Of a stretch of 35,735 nt of DNA, positions 23,092-32,262 are shown in pieces. Position numbers and translations under genes: made by a program. The notes beneath the pieces were generated by a model. That model saw only the letters and a list, made by a program, of their open reading frames with translations, did no database searches and had not been told where the DNA came from. The stretch spans positions 1-35,735 of the forward strand of contig CAMXIK010000029.1 of NCBI GenBank assembly GCA_947243855.1. Reading direction: 5' to 3'. Origin of the DNA: an uncultured Lachnospiraceae bacterium (GTDB lineage: Bacteria > Bacillota > Clostridia > Lachnospirales > Lachnospiraceae). Position 1 is the stretch's first letter. Every line of letters begins with the position of its first letter.

Positions 23092-25824
23092 ATGGCTTTG
23101 AAACTGGTGTTGATAGATGGACACAGCATCCTTCACAGGGCGTTTTACGGCGTGCCGGAGCTGACCAATGGGCAGGGGCTGCATACCAACGCTGTGTATG
23201 GTTTTTTAAATATTATGTTTAAGATTTTGGAGGAGGAACAGGCGGATTATCTGGCGGTGGCCTTTGATGTTCACGCGCCCACGTTCCGGCACGAGATCTA
23301 TAAAGAATACAAAGGCACGAGAAAACCCATGCCGACGGAATTGCGGGAACAGGTTCCGGTCATGAAACAGCTCCTGCAGGCGATGGGAATCTGTGTGGTG
23401 GAACAGGCAGGGTTAGAGGCGGATGATATTCTGGGAACCCTTGCGAAGCGCGCCGAGCGGGAGGGGATGGAAGTCTCTCTGGTGTCGGGCGATCGGGACT
23501 TATTACAGGTGGCGACAGACCATATTCGGATCAGGATTCCCAAGACAAAAGGCGGCAGAACGCAGGTCGAAGATTACTACGCAAAGGATGTGGAGGCGGC
23601 CTATCAGGTCAATCCCATTCAGTTTATTGATTTGAAGGCGCTTATGGGAGATACGGCGGACAACATCCCCGGCGTGCCCAAGGTAGGAGAGAAGACGGCT
23701 ACGGAACTGATGGTGGCTTACGGGTCGTTAGACAATATTTATGCGCATGTAGAGGAGATTTCCAAGAAGTCGATCCGCGAATCCCTGATTGCCAATAGGG
23801 AACTGGCGGACTTGAGTAAAACGCTTGCCACGATCAATGTGGACGCGGAGATTGCGTTTGATTTTGAGCAGGCCAAAATGGGCGATTTTTATACCGAGGA
23901 AGCCTATGTGCTCTGTAAACAGTTGGAGTTTAAGAATATCCTTTCCCGCTTTACAAAGGATGTGGCGGTGGCAAACGGGCAGGAGGAATACTTCCACACC
24001 ATAACGGATTTTGCACAGACAGAGGCGTTTTTTGACGCGTGCGGGAAGGGCGGCGGACAGGCGGGAGACAAACATGAAATCGGGCTTGCCGTGTTCTGCG
24101 ATGGGAAACAGACGGCGCCTGTCTGTATGGGTATCGCCCTTGCGGCGGATGAAAAAAACGTGGTTTTTCTTCCCTGTCAGGGGAAAGTGACCGCAGCTTA
24201 TCTGCATCAGCGTTTACTTGACTTGAATAAAAGTGAGTTATGTAAACTTAATGTGTTTGATATGAAATCCGCCTACGGAATGATCGAGGAGTGCGGCGGG
24301 GAGAGTATGTGGCGGGACGCCGCTGGAAGACAGGATGCGCTCTGTCCTTACAGGGAGAAAAAATATTTTGATATCCTGATTGCGGCTTATCTTTTAAATC
24401 CGCTGAAAAGCGATTACCAGACAGAGGATATCGCGGGAGAGTATCTGGGACTGACGATTTCCGACCGGACGCAGGTCTGCGGCAAGGGGACTTACGCGGC
24501 GGCCTATGAGAAAAGCCCGGAAGAGTTTGCGCAGTACGCCTGCTATCAAGCTTATGTATGCCTTGCGGCGGCGCGGGTTCTGGGAGAGAAGCTTTCGGAA
24601 CAGGGGATGGACGAGCTGTTTTACGAGGTGGAAATGCCCCTTTCCAGAGTGCTCTACGATATGGAGCAGGTGGGCGTGCGGGTACAGCCGGAGGAGTTAA
24701 AAGCTTACGGGGAGGCGCTGACCGGCAGGATCGGAGAGCTGGAACAGAAGATTTATCAACAGGCCGATTGTACCTTTAACATCAACTCGCCCAAACAGCT
24801 TGCGGAAGTGCTCTTTGAGAAGATGGGTATTAAGGGCGGCAAAAAGACGAAGACCGGGTATTCCACGGCGGCGGATGTGCTTGAAAAGCTGGCGCCGGAT
24901 TATCCGATTGTATCTGATATCTTAGAGTACCGGGGACTGATGAAATTAAAGTCCACCTATGCGGAGGGATTGGCGGCCTGTATTGAGGAAGACGGCAGGA
25001 TTCACTCCACGTTTAACCAAACGATTACCGCCACCGGGCGGATCAGTTCTACAGAGCCGAACCTTCAAAATATTCCCATGCGCATGGAGCTGGGACGGCG
25101 GATTCGCAAGGTGTTTGTGCCAAAGGAAGGCTGTCTTTTCATGGATGCGGACTATTCTCAGATTGAGCTGCGGATTCTGGCGCACATGTCGGGGGATAAG
25201 CAGTTGATCGAGGCTTACCGGATGGATGAAGACATTCACAGGATTACGGCCTCCAAGGTATTTCACACCCCCTTTGAGGAGGTGACGGATTTGCAGAGGC
25301 GCAACGCCAAGGCAGTCAATTTTGGCATCGTGTACGGCATCAGTTCTTTTGGATTGAGCCAAGACCTGAGTATCTCCAAGAAGGAGGCAGCCGAGTATAT
25401 CGAGCAGTATTTTGAGACTTATCCGGGAGTGAAGCAATTTCTGGACCGCATGGTGGAAGAGGCCAAGGAGAAGGGCTATGTGACGACGATGTACGGGCGC
25501 AGACGTCCCATCCCGGAGCTGTCCTCCAACAATTTCATGCAGCGCTCTTTTGGCGAGCGGGTGGCCATGAACTCCCCCATTCAGGGAACGGCGGCGGATA
25601 TTATGAAGCTCGCGATGATCCGGGTATGGGAGAAGCTGCATGGCGAGGGGTTAAAATCCCGCGTGATTTTGCAGGTGCACGACGAGCTCTTGATTGAGAC
25701 TTACGCCGGGGAGGAAGAGCAGGTGCGGCGGATTTTGACGGAAGAAATGCAGCAGGCGGCGGACTTAGAGGTGGTGCTGGAAATCGATCTGCACATGGGA
25801 ACGGATTGGTACGAGGCAAAGTGA
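23092..25824 (+). CDS. polA: DNA polymerase I
   Basis: This 910-residue cytoplasmic family A polymerase serves Okazaki-fragment processing and repair. The 5'-nuclease domain (1-290) has LVLIDGHSILHRAF, VAFDVHAPTFRHE, EADDILGT, SGDRDLLQV and GDTADNIPGV. The middle 3'-5' exonuclease-like domain (about 310-490) lacks the DxE motif, reading GLAVFCDG where it would be expected, so proofreading is probably lost. The polymerase domain has TATGRISSTEPNLQN, DYSQIELR (Asp687), RRNAKAVNFGIVYG, YGRRRPIP and VHDEL (Asp864), all intact. It is followed 22 bp later by coaE. Confidence 0.97.
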   Translation: MALKLVLIDGHSILHRAFYGVPELTNGQGLHTNAVYGFLNIMFKILEEEQADYLAVAFDVHAPTFRHEIYKEYKGTRKPMPTELREQVPVMKQLLQAMGICVVEQAGLEADDILGTLAKRAEREGMEVSLVSGDRDLLQVATDHIRIRIPKTKGGRTQVEDYYAKDVEAAYQVNPIQFIDLKALMGDTADNIPGVPKVGEKTATELMVAYGSLDNIYAHVEEISKKSIRESLIANRELADLSKTLATINVDAEIAFDFEQAKMGDFYTEEAYVLCKQLEFKNILSRFTKDVAVANGQEEYFHTITDFAQTEAFFDACGKGGGQAGDKHEIGLAVFCDGKQTAPVCMGIALAADEKNVVFLPCQGKVTAAYLHQRLLDLNKSELCKLNVFDMKSAYGMIEECGGESMWRDAAGRQDALCPYREKKYFDILIAAYLLNPLKSDYQTEDIAGEYLGLTISDRTQVCGKGTYAAAYEKSPEEFAQYACYQAYVCLAAARVLGEKLSEQGMDELFYEVEMPLSRVLYDMEQVGVRVQPEELKAYGEALTGRIGELEQKIYQQADCTFNINSPKQLAEVLFEKMGIKGGKKTKTGYSTAADVLEKLAPDYPIVSDILEYRGLMKLKSTYAEGLAACIEEDGRIHSTFNQTITATGRISSTEPNLQNIPMRMELGRRIRKVFVPKEGCLFMDADYSQIELRILAHMSGDKQLIEAYRMDEDIHRITASKVFHTPFEEVTDLQRRNAKAVNFGIVYGISSFGLSQDLSISKKEAAEYIEQYFETYPGVKQFLDRMVEEAKEKGYVTTMYGRRRPIPELSSNNFMQRSFGERVAMNSPIQGTAADIMKLAMIRVWEKLHGEGLKSRVILQVHDELLIETYAGEEEQVRRILTEEMQQAADLEVVLEIDLHMGTDWYEAK

Positions 25825-25846
25825 TAGAAAGATACGGGATGAAAAA

Positions 25847-26455
25847 ATGAAAGTAATCGGAGTCACGGGCGGCGTAGGCGCTGGGAAGTCGGAGGCGTTA
25901 GCGTGGCTGGACAGAAGAAACGACTGCCGTGTGATTATGGCGGATCAGGCGGCGCACCAATTGGAGGAGCCGGGACAAGTCTGCTATGAGCCGCTGCTGG
26001 CCCTTCTGGGAGATGATATTTTGGATGGCGAGGGAAAGATAGACAAACGGAAGATGGCGGCGAAAATTTTTGCCGACGAGGCGCTTTTACAAGGCGTGAA
26101 TGCGATTGTGCATCCGGCGGTGAAAGCTTACCTGACGGCTCAGATTGAGAAAGAGCGGACGGCGGGGAAGATTCAGTTTCTGTTTCTTGAGGCGGCACTC
26201 TTGATTGAGGAGGGTTATACCGGCATTGTGGATGAGATGTGGTATGTCCATGCAGAGGAAGCAGTCCGGAGACAGCGGTTAAAACAAAACAGGGGCTATA
26301 CGGATGAGAAGATTGCTTCCATCTTGAAAAGCCAGCTTTCGGAGGCGGAGTTTAGAAAGCACTGCGATGTGGTGATAGAGAACAACGGAACGCTGCAAAG
26401 CGTTTACACACAAATAGAGAAAGAATTGGGGGAAGATCAGTGGCAGAAGCAATGA
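25847..26455 (+). CDS. coaE: Dephospho-CoA kinase
   Basis: This enzyme phosphorylates dephospho-CoA in the last step of CoA synthesis. The 202-residue length is normal. The P-loop is GGVGAGKS (8-15). Further family features are MADQAAHQLEEPGQ, FADEALLQGVNAIVHPAV, FLEAALLIEEG and RRQRLKQNRGYTDEKI. It stands just after polA, a common order in Firmicutes. Its end overlaps the start of the FtsA-like gene by 16 bp. Confidence 0.96.
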   Translation: MKVIGVTGGVGAGKSEALAWLDRRNDCRVIMADQAAHQLEEPGQVCYEPLLALLGDDILDGEGKIDKRKMAAKIFADEALLQGVNAIVHPAVKAYLTAQIEKERTAGKIQFLFLEAALLIEEGYTGIVDEMWYVHAEEAVRRQRLKQNRGYTDEKIASILKSQLSEAEFRKHCDVVIENNGTLQSVYTQIEKELGEDQWQKQ

Positions 26456-28842
26456 AATTTCCGGGACAGTTGGTGTTTGGTCTGGATATCGGAACAAGGA
26501 GTATTGTCGGCACGGTAGGATACCGCACAGGCGGTAAATTCCATGTGGTGACGCAGAGCATCAGGGAGCATCAGACGCGGGCTATGCTGGACGGGCAGAT
26601 CCACGATATTTATAAAGTGGGCGGCACCATAAAAGAGGTCAAGGCGGAGATCGAGGAGCGGATTGGCAGACCCTTAAAAGACGTCTGTATTGCGGCGGCA
26701 GGACGCGTTTTGCAGACGGTGACCCTGCGGGTGGATCAGGATCTGGAAGGAGAGAGAGAAGTCACGGGGGAAGATATCTATGCGCTGGATTCTCTGGGCG
26801 TAGAGAGGGCTTACGCGGAGTTTTTGGAAAAAAACAATCTGGACATGAAATTCTACTGCGTAGGATATTCTGTAGTGCGTTATTATATGAACGGCTATAC
26901 GATAGGGAATTTGGAAGGACATAAGGCGAAAACCATCGGCGCTGATCTGATAGCCACCTTCCTGCCGGAAGATGTGGTGGACGGTCTCTACAAGGCGGTG
27001 GAAGTTGCCGGTCTGGATGTGGTAAATCTGACGCTGGAGCCGATCGCGGCCATTCAGGTGGCGATTCCGGAAATGTACCGCATGTTAAATATTGCGTTGG
27101 TGGATGTGGGCGCTGGCACCTCCGATATTTCTGTCACAAGGGACGGCAGTATTATCGCTTACGGCATGATTCCCATTGCGGGGGATTCCCTGACGGAAGT
27201 GGTGGCAAAACATTGTCTGGTGGATTTTGCGACGGCGGAGCAGATCAAGCGGGAAACCGGCGTAAAGGAAGTGATCGAATACAAGGATATCATGGGGCTT
27301 ACCCAGACGATCACCACCGAAGAGGTTGAGCGCGTGGCGGCGGATGTGATCGACAATATGACCAGTCAGGTGGCGGAAAAGATCAAGGAACTGAATGGGA
27401 ATAAATCGGTCAGCGCCGTGTTTGTAGTGGGCGGCGGCGGAAAGCTTCCGGGCTACACGGAGGCGTTAGCAAAGAAGCTTGACATTCAGAGCGAGCGCGT
27501 GGCAGTCAGAGGCGGGGAGGTTATGCAGGATATCACCTTTTTGGAGGAGGACGCCAGAAGGGATTCCCTGATGGTGACGCCCATCGGTATCTGCTTAAGC
27601 TTCTATGAGCAGAGCAATAATTTTATCTTTGTCTATTTCAACGAACAGCGCGTGAAGATATATGACAACAGCAAGGCGGCAGTGGTGGACGCGGCCATGC
27701 AGGCGGAGTTTGCAAGCGACGGCCTTTTCCCGAAACGGGGGAAAGAGCTTAACTTTACGGTGAACGGAAAGCCCCGCATTGCCAGAGGGGAGCCGGGAGA
27801 GGCGGCGCAGATTACCGTAAACGGAAACGAGGCCGATATCTATACCCTGATTCACCCCAACGACCAGATCCGCGTGATCGAATCCACGGCGGGAGAGCCG
27901 GCGCGGATGACGCTTGGCCAACTGCCGGAGTTTGGCTCTAAAATGTGGGTAGAGGTCAATGAGAAAAAGGTGGACTTGCCCAAATTTGCCAGCGTAAACG
28001 GCGAACTGCAGTCCGAGTATTATGAGATTCAGGAAAATGATGAGGTCGAGATTCTGGGATACTATACGGTGCGGCAGATTTCGGAATTTATGGACGTGGT
28101 CATCGACTGGAATATGAATATCTATGTCAATAATAAAGTTGCGGATATGGATACGAGGGTTTATGAAAACTTTTCGGTAATCTGGACATTGGAGGAATTA
28201 CAGCTTTCCGACGTGGAGTTTTATGAACAGGCGGAGCAGGAGGAAAAGCCGGCGCAGAGCGACAGACCTGCGGGTACGGCTGGCTTCACGATGACGGCGG
28301 CTTCTGCGGCAAGGGGAGCGTCGGATGCGGCGGCAGCAAATAGTGCGGCAGAGGGTTCGCAGAGTGGGACGGAAGGCGTTGCCGGCAGTACGGATGATTT
28401 GGCTTCACTGGAAAGCGGGAAAGACGGTTCGGCAGTTTCCGAGTCGGAACAGACAGGAAATGAGCAGGCGGCAGGGGAGCAGAGGCAAAAAGGCGCAAGG
28501 ATCGTGATGGGGCCGGGCGTGAAGCGCGCCGAGGAGGAGGCGAAGGCCAAAGCGAGAGCCAAAGAGGAACAAGCCGCCCGCGTGAAGGCGGAAGAGGAGA
28601 AGCGCAGGGAGGAAATTCTCAATAAACATGTGCCTATGTCCATTATCGTGACGGTGAACGGCGAACAGATCAAGCTCACCGGGAAAAAGAATTATGTGTT
28701 TGTGGATGTGTTTGAGTATATTGATTTTGATCTTTCCAAACCGCAGGGAAGCGGTATTGTGACCAATTTAAACGGCAGGGAAGCGCAGTATATGGAGAGC
28801 ATCCGCAGCGGTGATGTGATAGAAATTTATTGGAAAAATTAG
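26440..28842 (+). CDS. FtsA-like ATPase with C-terminal beta-grasp domains
   Basis: I start it at GTG 26440 because GGGGGA lies 6 bp upstream; an ATG follows at 26452. Residues 1-400 are an actin-fold FtsA/PilM-type domain: GLDIGTRSI for phosphate binding, an SHS2-like insert, ALVDVGAGTSDISVT and VFVVGGGGKLPGYTEAL. Instead of the short membrane-targeting helix of FtsA, a tail of about 400 residues follows. It contains segments like LNFTVNGKP, MWVEVNEKKVDL with NDEVEILGYY, and SIIVTVNGEQ with LNGREAQY and GDVIEIYW, which resemble ThiS/MoaD-type beta-grasp folds. An Ala/Glu-rich linker lies at about 600-725. Ordinary division FtsA has about 420 residues, so this is a distinct paralogue. Its role is unknown, possibly in cell-envelope assembly. 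Confidence 0.85.
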   Translation: MAEAMKFPGQLVFGLDIGTRSIVGTVGYRTGGKFHVVTQSIREHQTRAMLDGQIHDIYKVGGTIKEVKAEIEERIGRPLKDVCIAAAGRVLQTVTLRVDQDLEGEREVTGEDIYALDSLGVERAYAEFLEKNNLDMKFYCVGYSVVRYYMNGYTIGNLEGHKAKTIGADLIATFLPEDVVDGLYKAVEVAGLDVVNLTLEPIAAIQVAIPEMYRMLNIALVDVGAGTSDISVTRDGSIIAYGMIPIAGDSLTEVVAKHCLVDFATAEQIKRETGVKEVIEYKDIMGLTQTITTEEVERVAADVIDNMTSQVAEKIKELNGNKSVSAVFVVGGGGKLPGYTEALAKKLDIQSERVAVRGGEVMQDITFLEEDARRDSLMVTPIGICLSFYEQSNNFIFVYFNEQRVKIYDNSKAAVVDAAMQAEFASDGLFPKRGKELNFTVNGKPRIARGEPGEAAQITVNGNEADIYTLIHPNDQIRVIESTAGEPARMTLGQLPEFGSKMWVEVNEKKVDLPKFASVNGELQSEYYEIQENDEVEILGYYTVRQISEFMDVVIDWNMNIYVNNKVADMDTRVYENFSVIWTLEELQLSDVEFYEQAEQEEKPAQSDRPAGTAGFTMTAASAARGASDAAAANSAAEGSQSGTEGVAGSTDDLASLESGKDGSAVSESEQTGNEQAAGEQRQKGARIVMGPGVKRAEEEAKAKARAKEEQAARVKAEEEKRREEILNKHVPMSIIVTVNGEQIKLTGKKNYVFVDVFEYIDFDLSKPQGSGIVTNLNGREAQYMESIRSGDVIEIYWKN

Positions 28843-28853
28843 AAAAAAGAAAG

Positions 28854-28880
28854 GCGGCTGTGGTCAAAAACCATGGCCGC
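28854..28880 (+). other. Hairpin without T-tract before the metallo-hydrolase gene
   Basis: GCGGCTGTGG (28854-28863) pairs with CCATGGCCGC (28871-28880), with two G-T pairs and a 7-base loop. It lies between the FtsA-like stop and the ribosome-binding site of the next gene. It may mark mRNA processing or tune expression; it is not a terminator on this strand. Confidence 0.5.
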
Positions 28881-28897
28881 AAAAGGTTTACATAACT

Positions 28898-29698
28898 ATG
28901 AGACTATGCAGCATTGCCAGCGGCAGCAGCGGAAACTGTATTTACGTGGGAAGCGACACCACCCACTTATTGATGGACGTTGGAATCAGCGGGAAGCGGA
29001 CGGAGGAGGGTCTGCAGGAATTGGGGCTTTCCATGAGGGATATCGACGCGATCTGTATTACCCACGAACATGCCGATCATATCAGCGGTTTGGGTGTGCT
29101 TTCCAGAAAATACGGGGTGCCGATTTATGCAACGCGGGGAACGGCGGAGGCGGTTATGCAGTCCTCCACGGTGGGGGAGATCGACGAATCGCTTTTTCAA
29201 ATCATCAAACCGGATGAAAAATGCACGATCAAGGATATCTCGCTCTATCCGCTGCGCACCTCCCATGACGCGGCGGACCCCGTGGCCTACCGGATTGATT
29301 ATGACGGGCGGCGGATTGGGCTGATCACGGATTTAGGTTGTTACAATGATTATACGGTGGAGTGTCTGCGGAATTTAGATTTGCTTTATTTGGAGGCCAA
29401 TCACGATATCCATATGCTTCAGGTTGGACCTTACCCCTACTATCTGAAACAGCGGATTTTAGGGGAGAAGGGACATTTGTCAAACGAGTCGGCGGGGAAG
29501 CTGTTAAGCCGCCTTTTAAACGACCATATGCAGGCTATCGTGCTGGGGCATCTGAGTAAGGAAAACAATCTGCCGGAGCTGGCTTATGAGTCGGTGCGGC
29601 TGGAGGTCACGATGTCGGACACTAAGTACAGCGGGAATGATTTTCCATTGTATGTGGCGAAGCGCAGCGAGGTGTCGCAAGCGATTGAGGTGAGGTAG
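28898..29698 (+). CDS. Metallo-beta-lactamase-fold hydrolase, WalJ/YycJ-like
   Basis: This 266-residue cytoplasmic protein opens with LCSIASGSSGNCIYV and has the metal motif THEHADH (55-61). Further family segments are RTSHDAADPVAYRI, LITDLG, LYLEANHD and VLGHLSKENN. These match the YycJ/WalJ group of single-domain MBL hydrolases, which in Bacillus lie beside walRK and have been linked to DNA repair and cell-wall processes. Here the neighbours are polA, coaE and the FtsA-like gene, and no walRK is present. A terminator follows, closing the polA cluster. Confidence 0.92.
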   Translation: MRLCSIASGSSGNCIYVGSDTTHLLMDVGISGKRTEEGLQELGLSMRDIDAICITHEHADHISGLGVLSRKYGVPIYATRGTAEAVMQSSTVGEIDESLFQIIKPDEKCTIKDISLYPLRTSHDAADPVAYRIDYDGRRIGLITDLGCYNDYTVECLRNLDLLYLEANHDIHMLQVGPYPYYLKQRILGEKGHLSNESAGKLLSRLLNDHMQAIVLGHLSKENNLPELAYESVRLEVTMSDTKYSGNDFPLYVAKRSEVSQAIEVR

Positions 29699-29728
29699 CC
29701 GGTGGGAGGAGTGAAAAATAGACATTTT

Positions 29729-29756
29729 AAGGTCGCCTTTTTGGCGGCCTTTTTTT
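29729..29756 (+). terminator. Terminator after the metallo-hydrolase gene
   Basis: AAGGTCGCC (29729-29737) pairs with GGCGGCCTT (29743-29751) around TTTTT, followed by a run of T. Confidence 0.9.
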
Positions 29757-29873
29757 AGTGAAAAATATATGAAAATACTCCACCATTTTGAAAAATAGAT
29801 ATCTGTAAACCCGTCTCCCTGAATGGTAACATAAATTCATCAAAACAATCTTACATAAACGGGAGGACAAGAG

Positions 29874-31262
29874 ATGAAGAAAAAAGTAGTTGCAACATTA
29901 CTCACAGCGGCAATGACAATGTCTATGCTTGCAGGCTGCGGCAGCTCAGACGACAGCGCGCCGGCTGCGACACCGGCAGCGGATAATGCGCCGGCAGAAC
30001 AGGAGGCGGCACAAGAGCCGGCATCCGCAGACGATTCAGAGGCCGCTGCAGAGACGTCGGGAGAGGCGGTTACCATTAAGCTGTTTTCGAATCTGCCAGA
30101 CCGCAAAAACGGGCAGGGACTGGTAGAGCAAAAGATTATTGACGAATACATGGCGGAAAACACGAATGTAACCATTGAAGTAGAGGCGCTCGATGAGGAG
30201 GCGTACAAGACAAAGTTCAAAGCGTATGCGATGGACGGTATGCCGGATGTGGTAAGTATCTGGGGACAGCCTGCTTTCCTTGACGAGGTGTTGGATGCCG
30301 GGGTACTGGCGGAATTGAATGAAGAGGATTATTTGGATTACGGTTTCATCGCCGGATCGTTGGAAGGTTTTAAAAAGGATGATAAGTTATACGGACTGCC
30401 GAGAAACACGGATATTATGCTTTTCTACTATAACCAGAAGATGTTTGAGGATAATGGCTGGAAGGTTCCCGCTACCACAGATGAATTGCTGACGCTCTGT
30501 GCAGACATTCAGGCGGCTGGACTTACCCCGGTGGCTATGGACGGCGGTGACGGCTGGCCGATGGCGTGCTTCCTGACGGATATTCTGGTGAAGGTTTCAG
30601 GCACCAGCTATGCGGATATCATCAGCAATGCGATTGCTACAGGAGACTTCACGGCACCGGAAATAAAGCAGGCGACACAGATTCTTGTGGATTTTGCAAA
30701 TGCTGGTATGTTTCAGGTAGGATATGACTCCCAGGATTATGGCACAACCATGAATCTTTTCACCAACGGACAAGCGGCTATGTACTGCATGGGAAGCTGG
30801 GATGCATCCATGGCTTTGAACGAGGATATCGCGCCCGAAATCCGCGACAACATCCGTGCGTTTACCATGCCTGTGGTAAATGGCGGCAAGGGCGGCGCAA
30901 ACGATATTGCGGCATGGAACGGCGGCGGTTATGCAGTATCCGCTAACTCTGCAGTGAAGGAGGAAGCGATCAAATTCCTGAATTATATGTATCAGCCGGA
31001 TAAGCTTTCTAAGTACGGCTGGGAGAATGGTGTGGGTATGTCCGCGCAGGATCAGACGGCATATCTGACCGGAAGTGAGACAGAATTACAGAAGCAGATC
31101 ATGGACATTTTAAAGAACGCAACCAGCGTTTCCGGTACACCGATCAACGACTGCGGGCCTTCTGCCTTTAAGACAGCGATTGAGAGCGAGATTCAGGGCG
31201 TCTCCAATGGTTCCACATCCGTGGATGATTTCCTTGCGGCAATCGGTACGGCATGTAAATAA
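29874..31262 (+). CDS. Sugar ABC transporter substrate-binding lipoprotein (CUT1)
   Basis: GGGAGGA precedes the ATG. This 462-residue product has a lipoprotein signal ending in LAGC (Cys22), an Ala/Glu-rich linker and a family 1 extracellular solute-binding fold. Typical segments are VTIKLFSNLPDR, KFKAYAMDGMPDVVSIWG, DKLYGLPRNTDIMLFYYNQKMFEDNGWKVP (in pieces), GQAAMYCMGSWD and AWNGGGYAVSANSAVKEEAIKFLNYM. It binds a sugar or oligosaccharide outside the membrane and passes it to the permeases downstream. An internal terminator after it probably makes it more abundant than the permeases. The sugar is not known, and no ATPase gene is present here, so a shared MsmK-type ATPase is likely. Confidence 0.93.
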   Translation: MKKKVVATLLTAAMTMSMLAGCGSSDDSAPAATPAADNAPAEQEAAQEPASADDSEAAAETSGEAVTIKLFSNLPDRKNGQGLVEQKIIDEYMAENTNVTIEVEALDEEAYKTKFKAYAMDGMPDVVSIWGQPAFLDEVLDAGVLAELNEEDYLDYGFIAGSLEGFKKDDKLYGLPRNTDIMLFYYNQKMFEDNGWKVPATTDELLTLCADIQAAGLTPVAMDGGDGWPMACFLTDILVKVSGTSYADIISNAIATGDFTAPEIKQATQILVDFANAGMFQVGYDSQDYGTTMNLFTNGQAAMYCMGSWDASMALNEDIAPEIRDNIRAFTMPVVNGGKGGANDIAAWNGGGYAVSANSAVKEEAIKFLNYMYQPDKLSKYGWENGVGMSAQDQTAYLTGSETELQKQIMDILKNATSVSGTPINDCGPSAFKTAIESEIQGVSNGSTSVDDFLAAIGTACK

Positions 31263-31287
31263 GTACAGATTCATTGATTGACGGAGG

Positions 31288-31335
31288 AGAGGGTGTTTCA
31301 AAAGAAATCTACTTTTGCAGCGCCCTCTCTTTTTG
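31288..31335 (+). terminator. Attenuating terminator between binding protein and permease
   Basis: AGAGGGTG (31288-31295) pairs with CGCCCTCT (31321-31328), and an inner CAAAAG/CTTTTG stem extends it. CTTTTTG follows. It probably lets only part of the transcription read through into the permease genes. Confidence 0.8.
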
Positions 31336-31375
31336 TCCTCAATAGGAAGTTCTGTTGGCGAGAAAGGAGATTCTT

Positions 31376-32251
31376 ATGAAAAAACTATATAGCAATAAGC
31401 CGGTGATTTTCAGTCTGGTATTGCCGGGATTGTTGGTCTTCCTGTTTGCGGTGCTGGCGCCGATCTGCTTAAGCGTCTACTATGGGTTTATGGATTATTC
31501 GGGAATGGGCAAGGCAACCCCCATTGGGTTCGATAATTATGTGAATTTGTTTCACGACAGCGCCTTTGGCCGGTCTTTAAGAAATTCGCTGCTGCTGGCC
31601 GTTGGATTTATCTGCATTCAGCATCCGCTGGCAATTCTGGTTGCCGCGGTGCTTGACAAACTGCAAGGAAAGGCGGAAGGAATTTTCCGCTGTATCTATT
31701 TTATTCCGAATGTTATTTCTGTGGCGGTAATTGCTTACCTCTGGAAATTTATCTACAATCCGGATTTTGGATTGTTAAATAATATCGCTAAAGCCTTTGG
31801 ACATCCGGGAAAGATAAACTGGCTTTCCCAGCAGAATGCTATTTGGTCGGTACTGATCGTTTTGATCTGGCATGGGTTTGGATGGGGGATGTTAATTTAT
31901 TATACCGGCATCAAAAATATTGATCCAGTTTTATATGAAGCTGCTTCTATTGACGGCGCAAACTGGTGGACGACCTTTTTCCGCATTACCCTGCCGCTTA
32001 TGAAACCGGTCATTCAGATCAATGTGACGATGGCGGTTATTTCTGCTTTGAAGCAGATGGAAACCGTATATCTGCTGACAAACGGAGGACCGAACAACAG
32101 CACGCAGTTTGCGGCGAACTATTTGTATCAGCAGGCGTTCAAAGCGTTTAAGTACGGATACGGTAATGCGATTGGCGTGGTATTTATCATTATCTGTGTG
32201 CTGGCAACAGTGGCGTTGAATACCATATTTAGGGATAAGCAGGAAGCGTAG
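31376..32251 (+). CDS. Sugar ABC transporter permease 1 (MalF/UgpA type)
   Basis: The ATG at 31376 follows AAAGGAGA; the frame extends to 31355 but overlaps that site. This 291-residue protein has six helices, starting MKKLYSNKPVIFSLVLPGLL. The EAA loop YEAASIDGANWWTTFFRITLPL and the following MKPVIQINV are typical of CUT1 permeases. It partners with the permease 11 bp downstream. Confidence 0.95.
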   Translation: MKKLYSNKPVIFSLVLPGLLVFLFAVLAPICLSVYYGFMDYSGMGKATPIGFDNYVNLFHDSAFGRSLRNSLLLAVGFICIQHPLAILVAAVLDKLQGKAEGIFRCIYFIPNVISVAVIAYLWKFIYNPDFGLLNNIAKAFGHPGKINWLSQQNAIWSVLIVLIWHGFGWGMLIYYTGIKNIDPVLYEAASIDGANWWTTFFRITLPLMKPVIQINVTMAVISALKQMETVYLLTNGGPNNSTQFAANYLYQQAFKAFKYGYGNAIGVVFIIICVLATVALNTIFRDKQEA

Positions 32252-32262
32252 GAGGTGACGGC

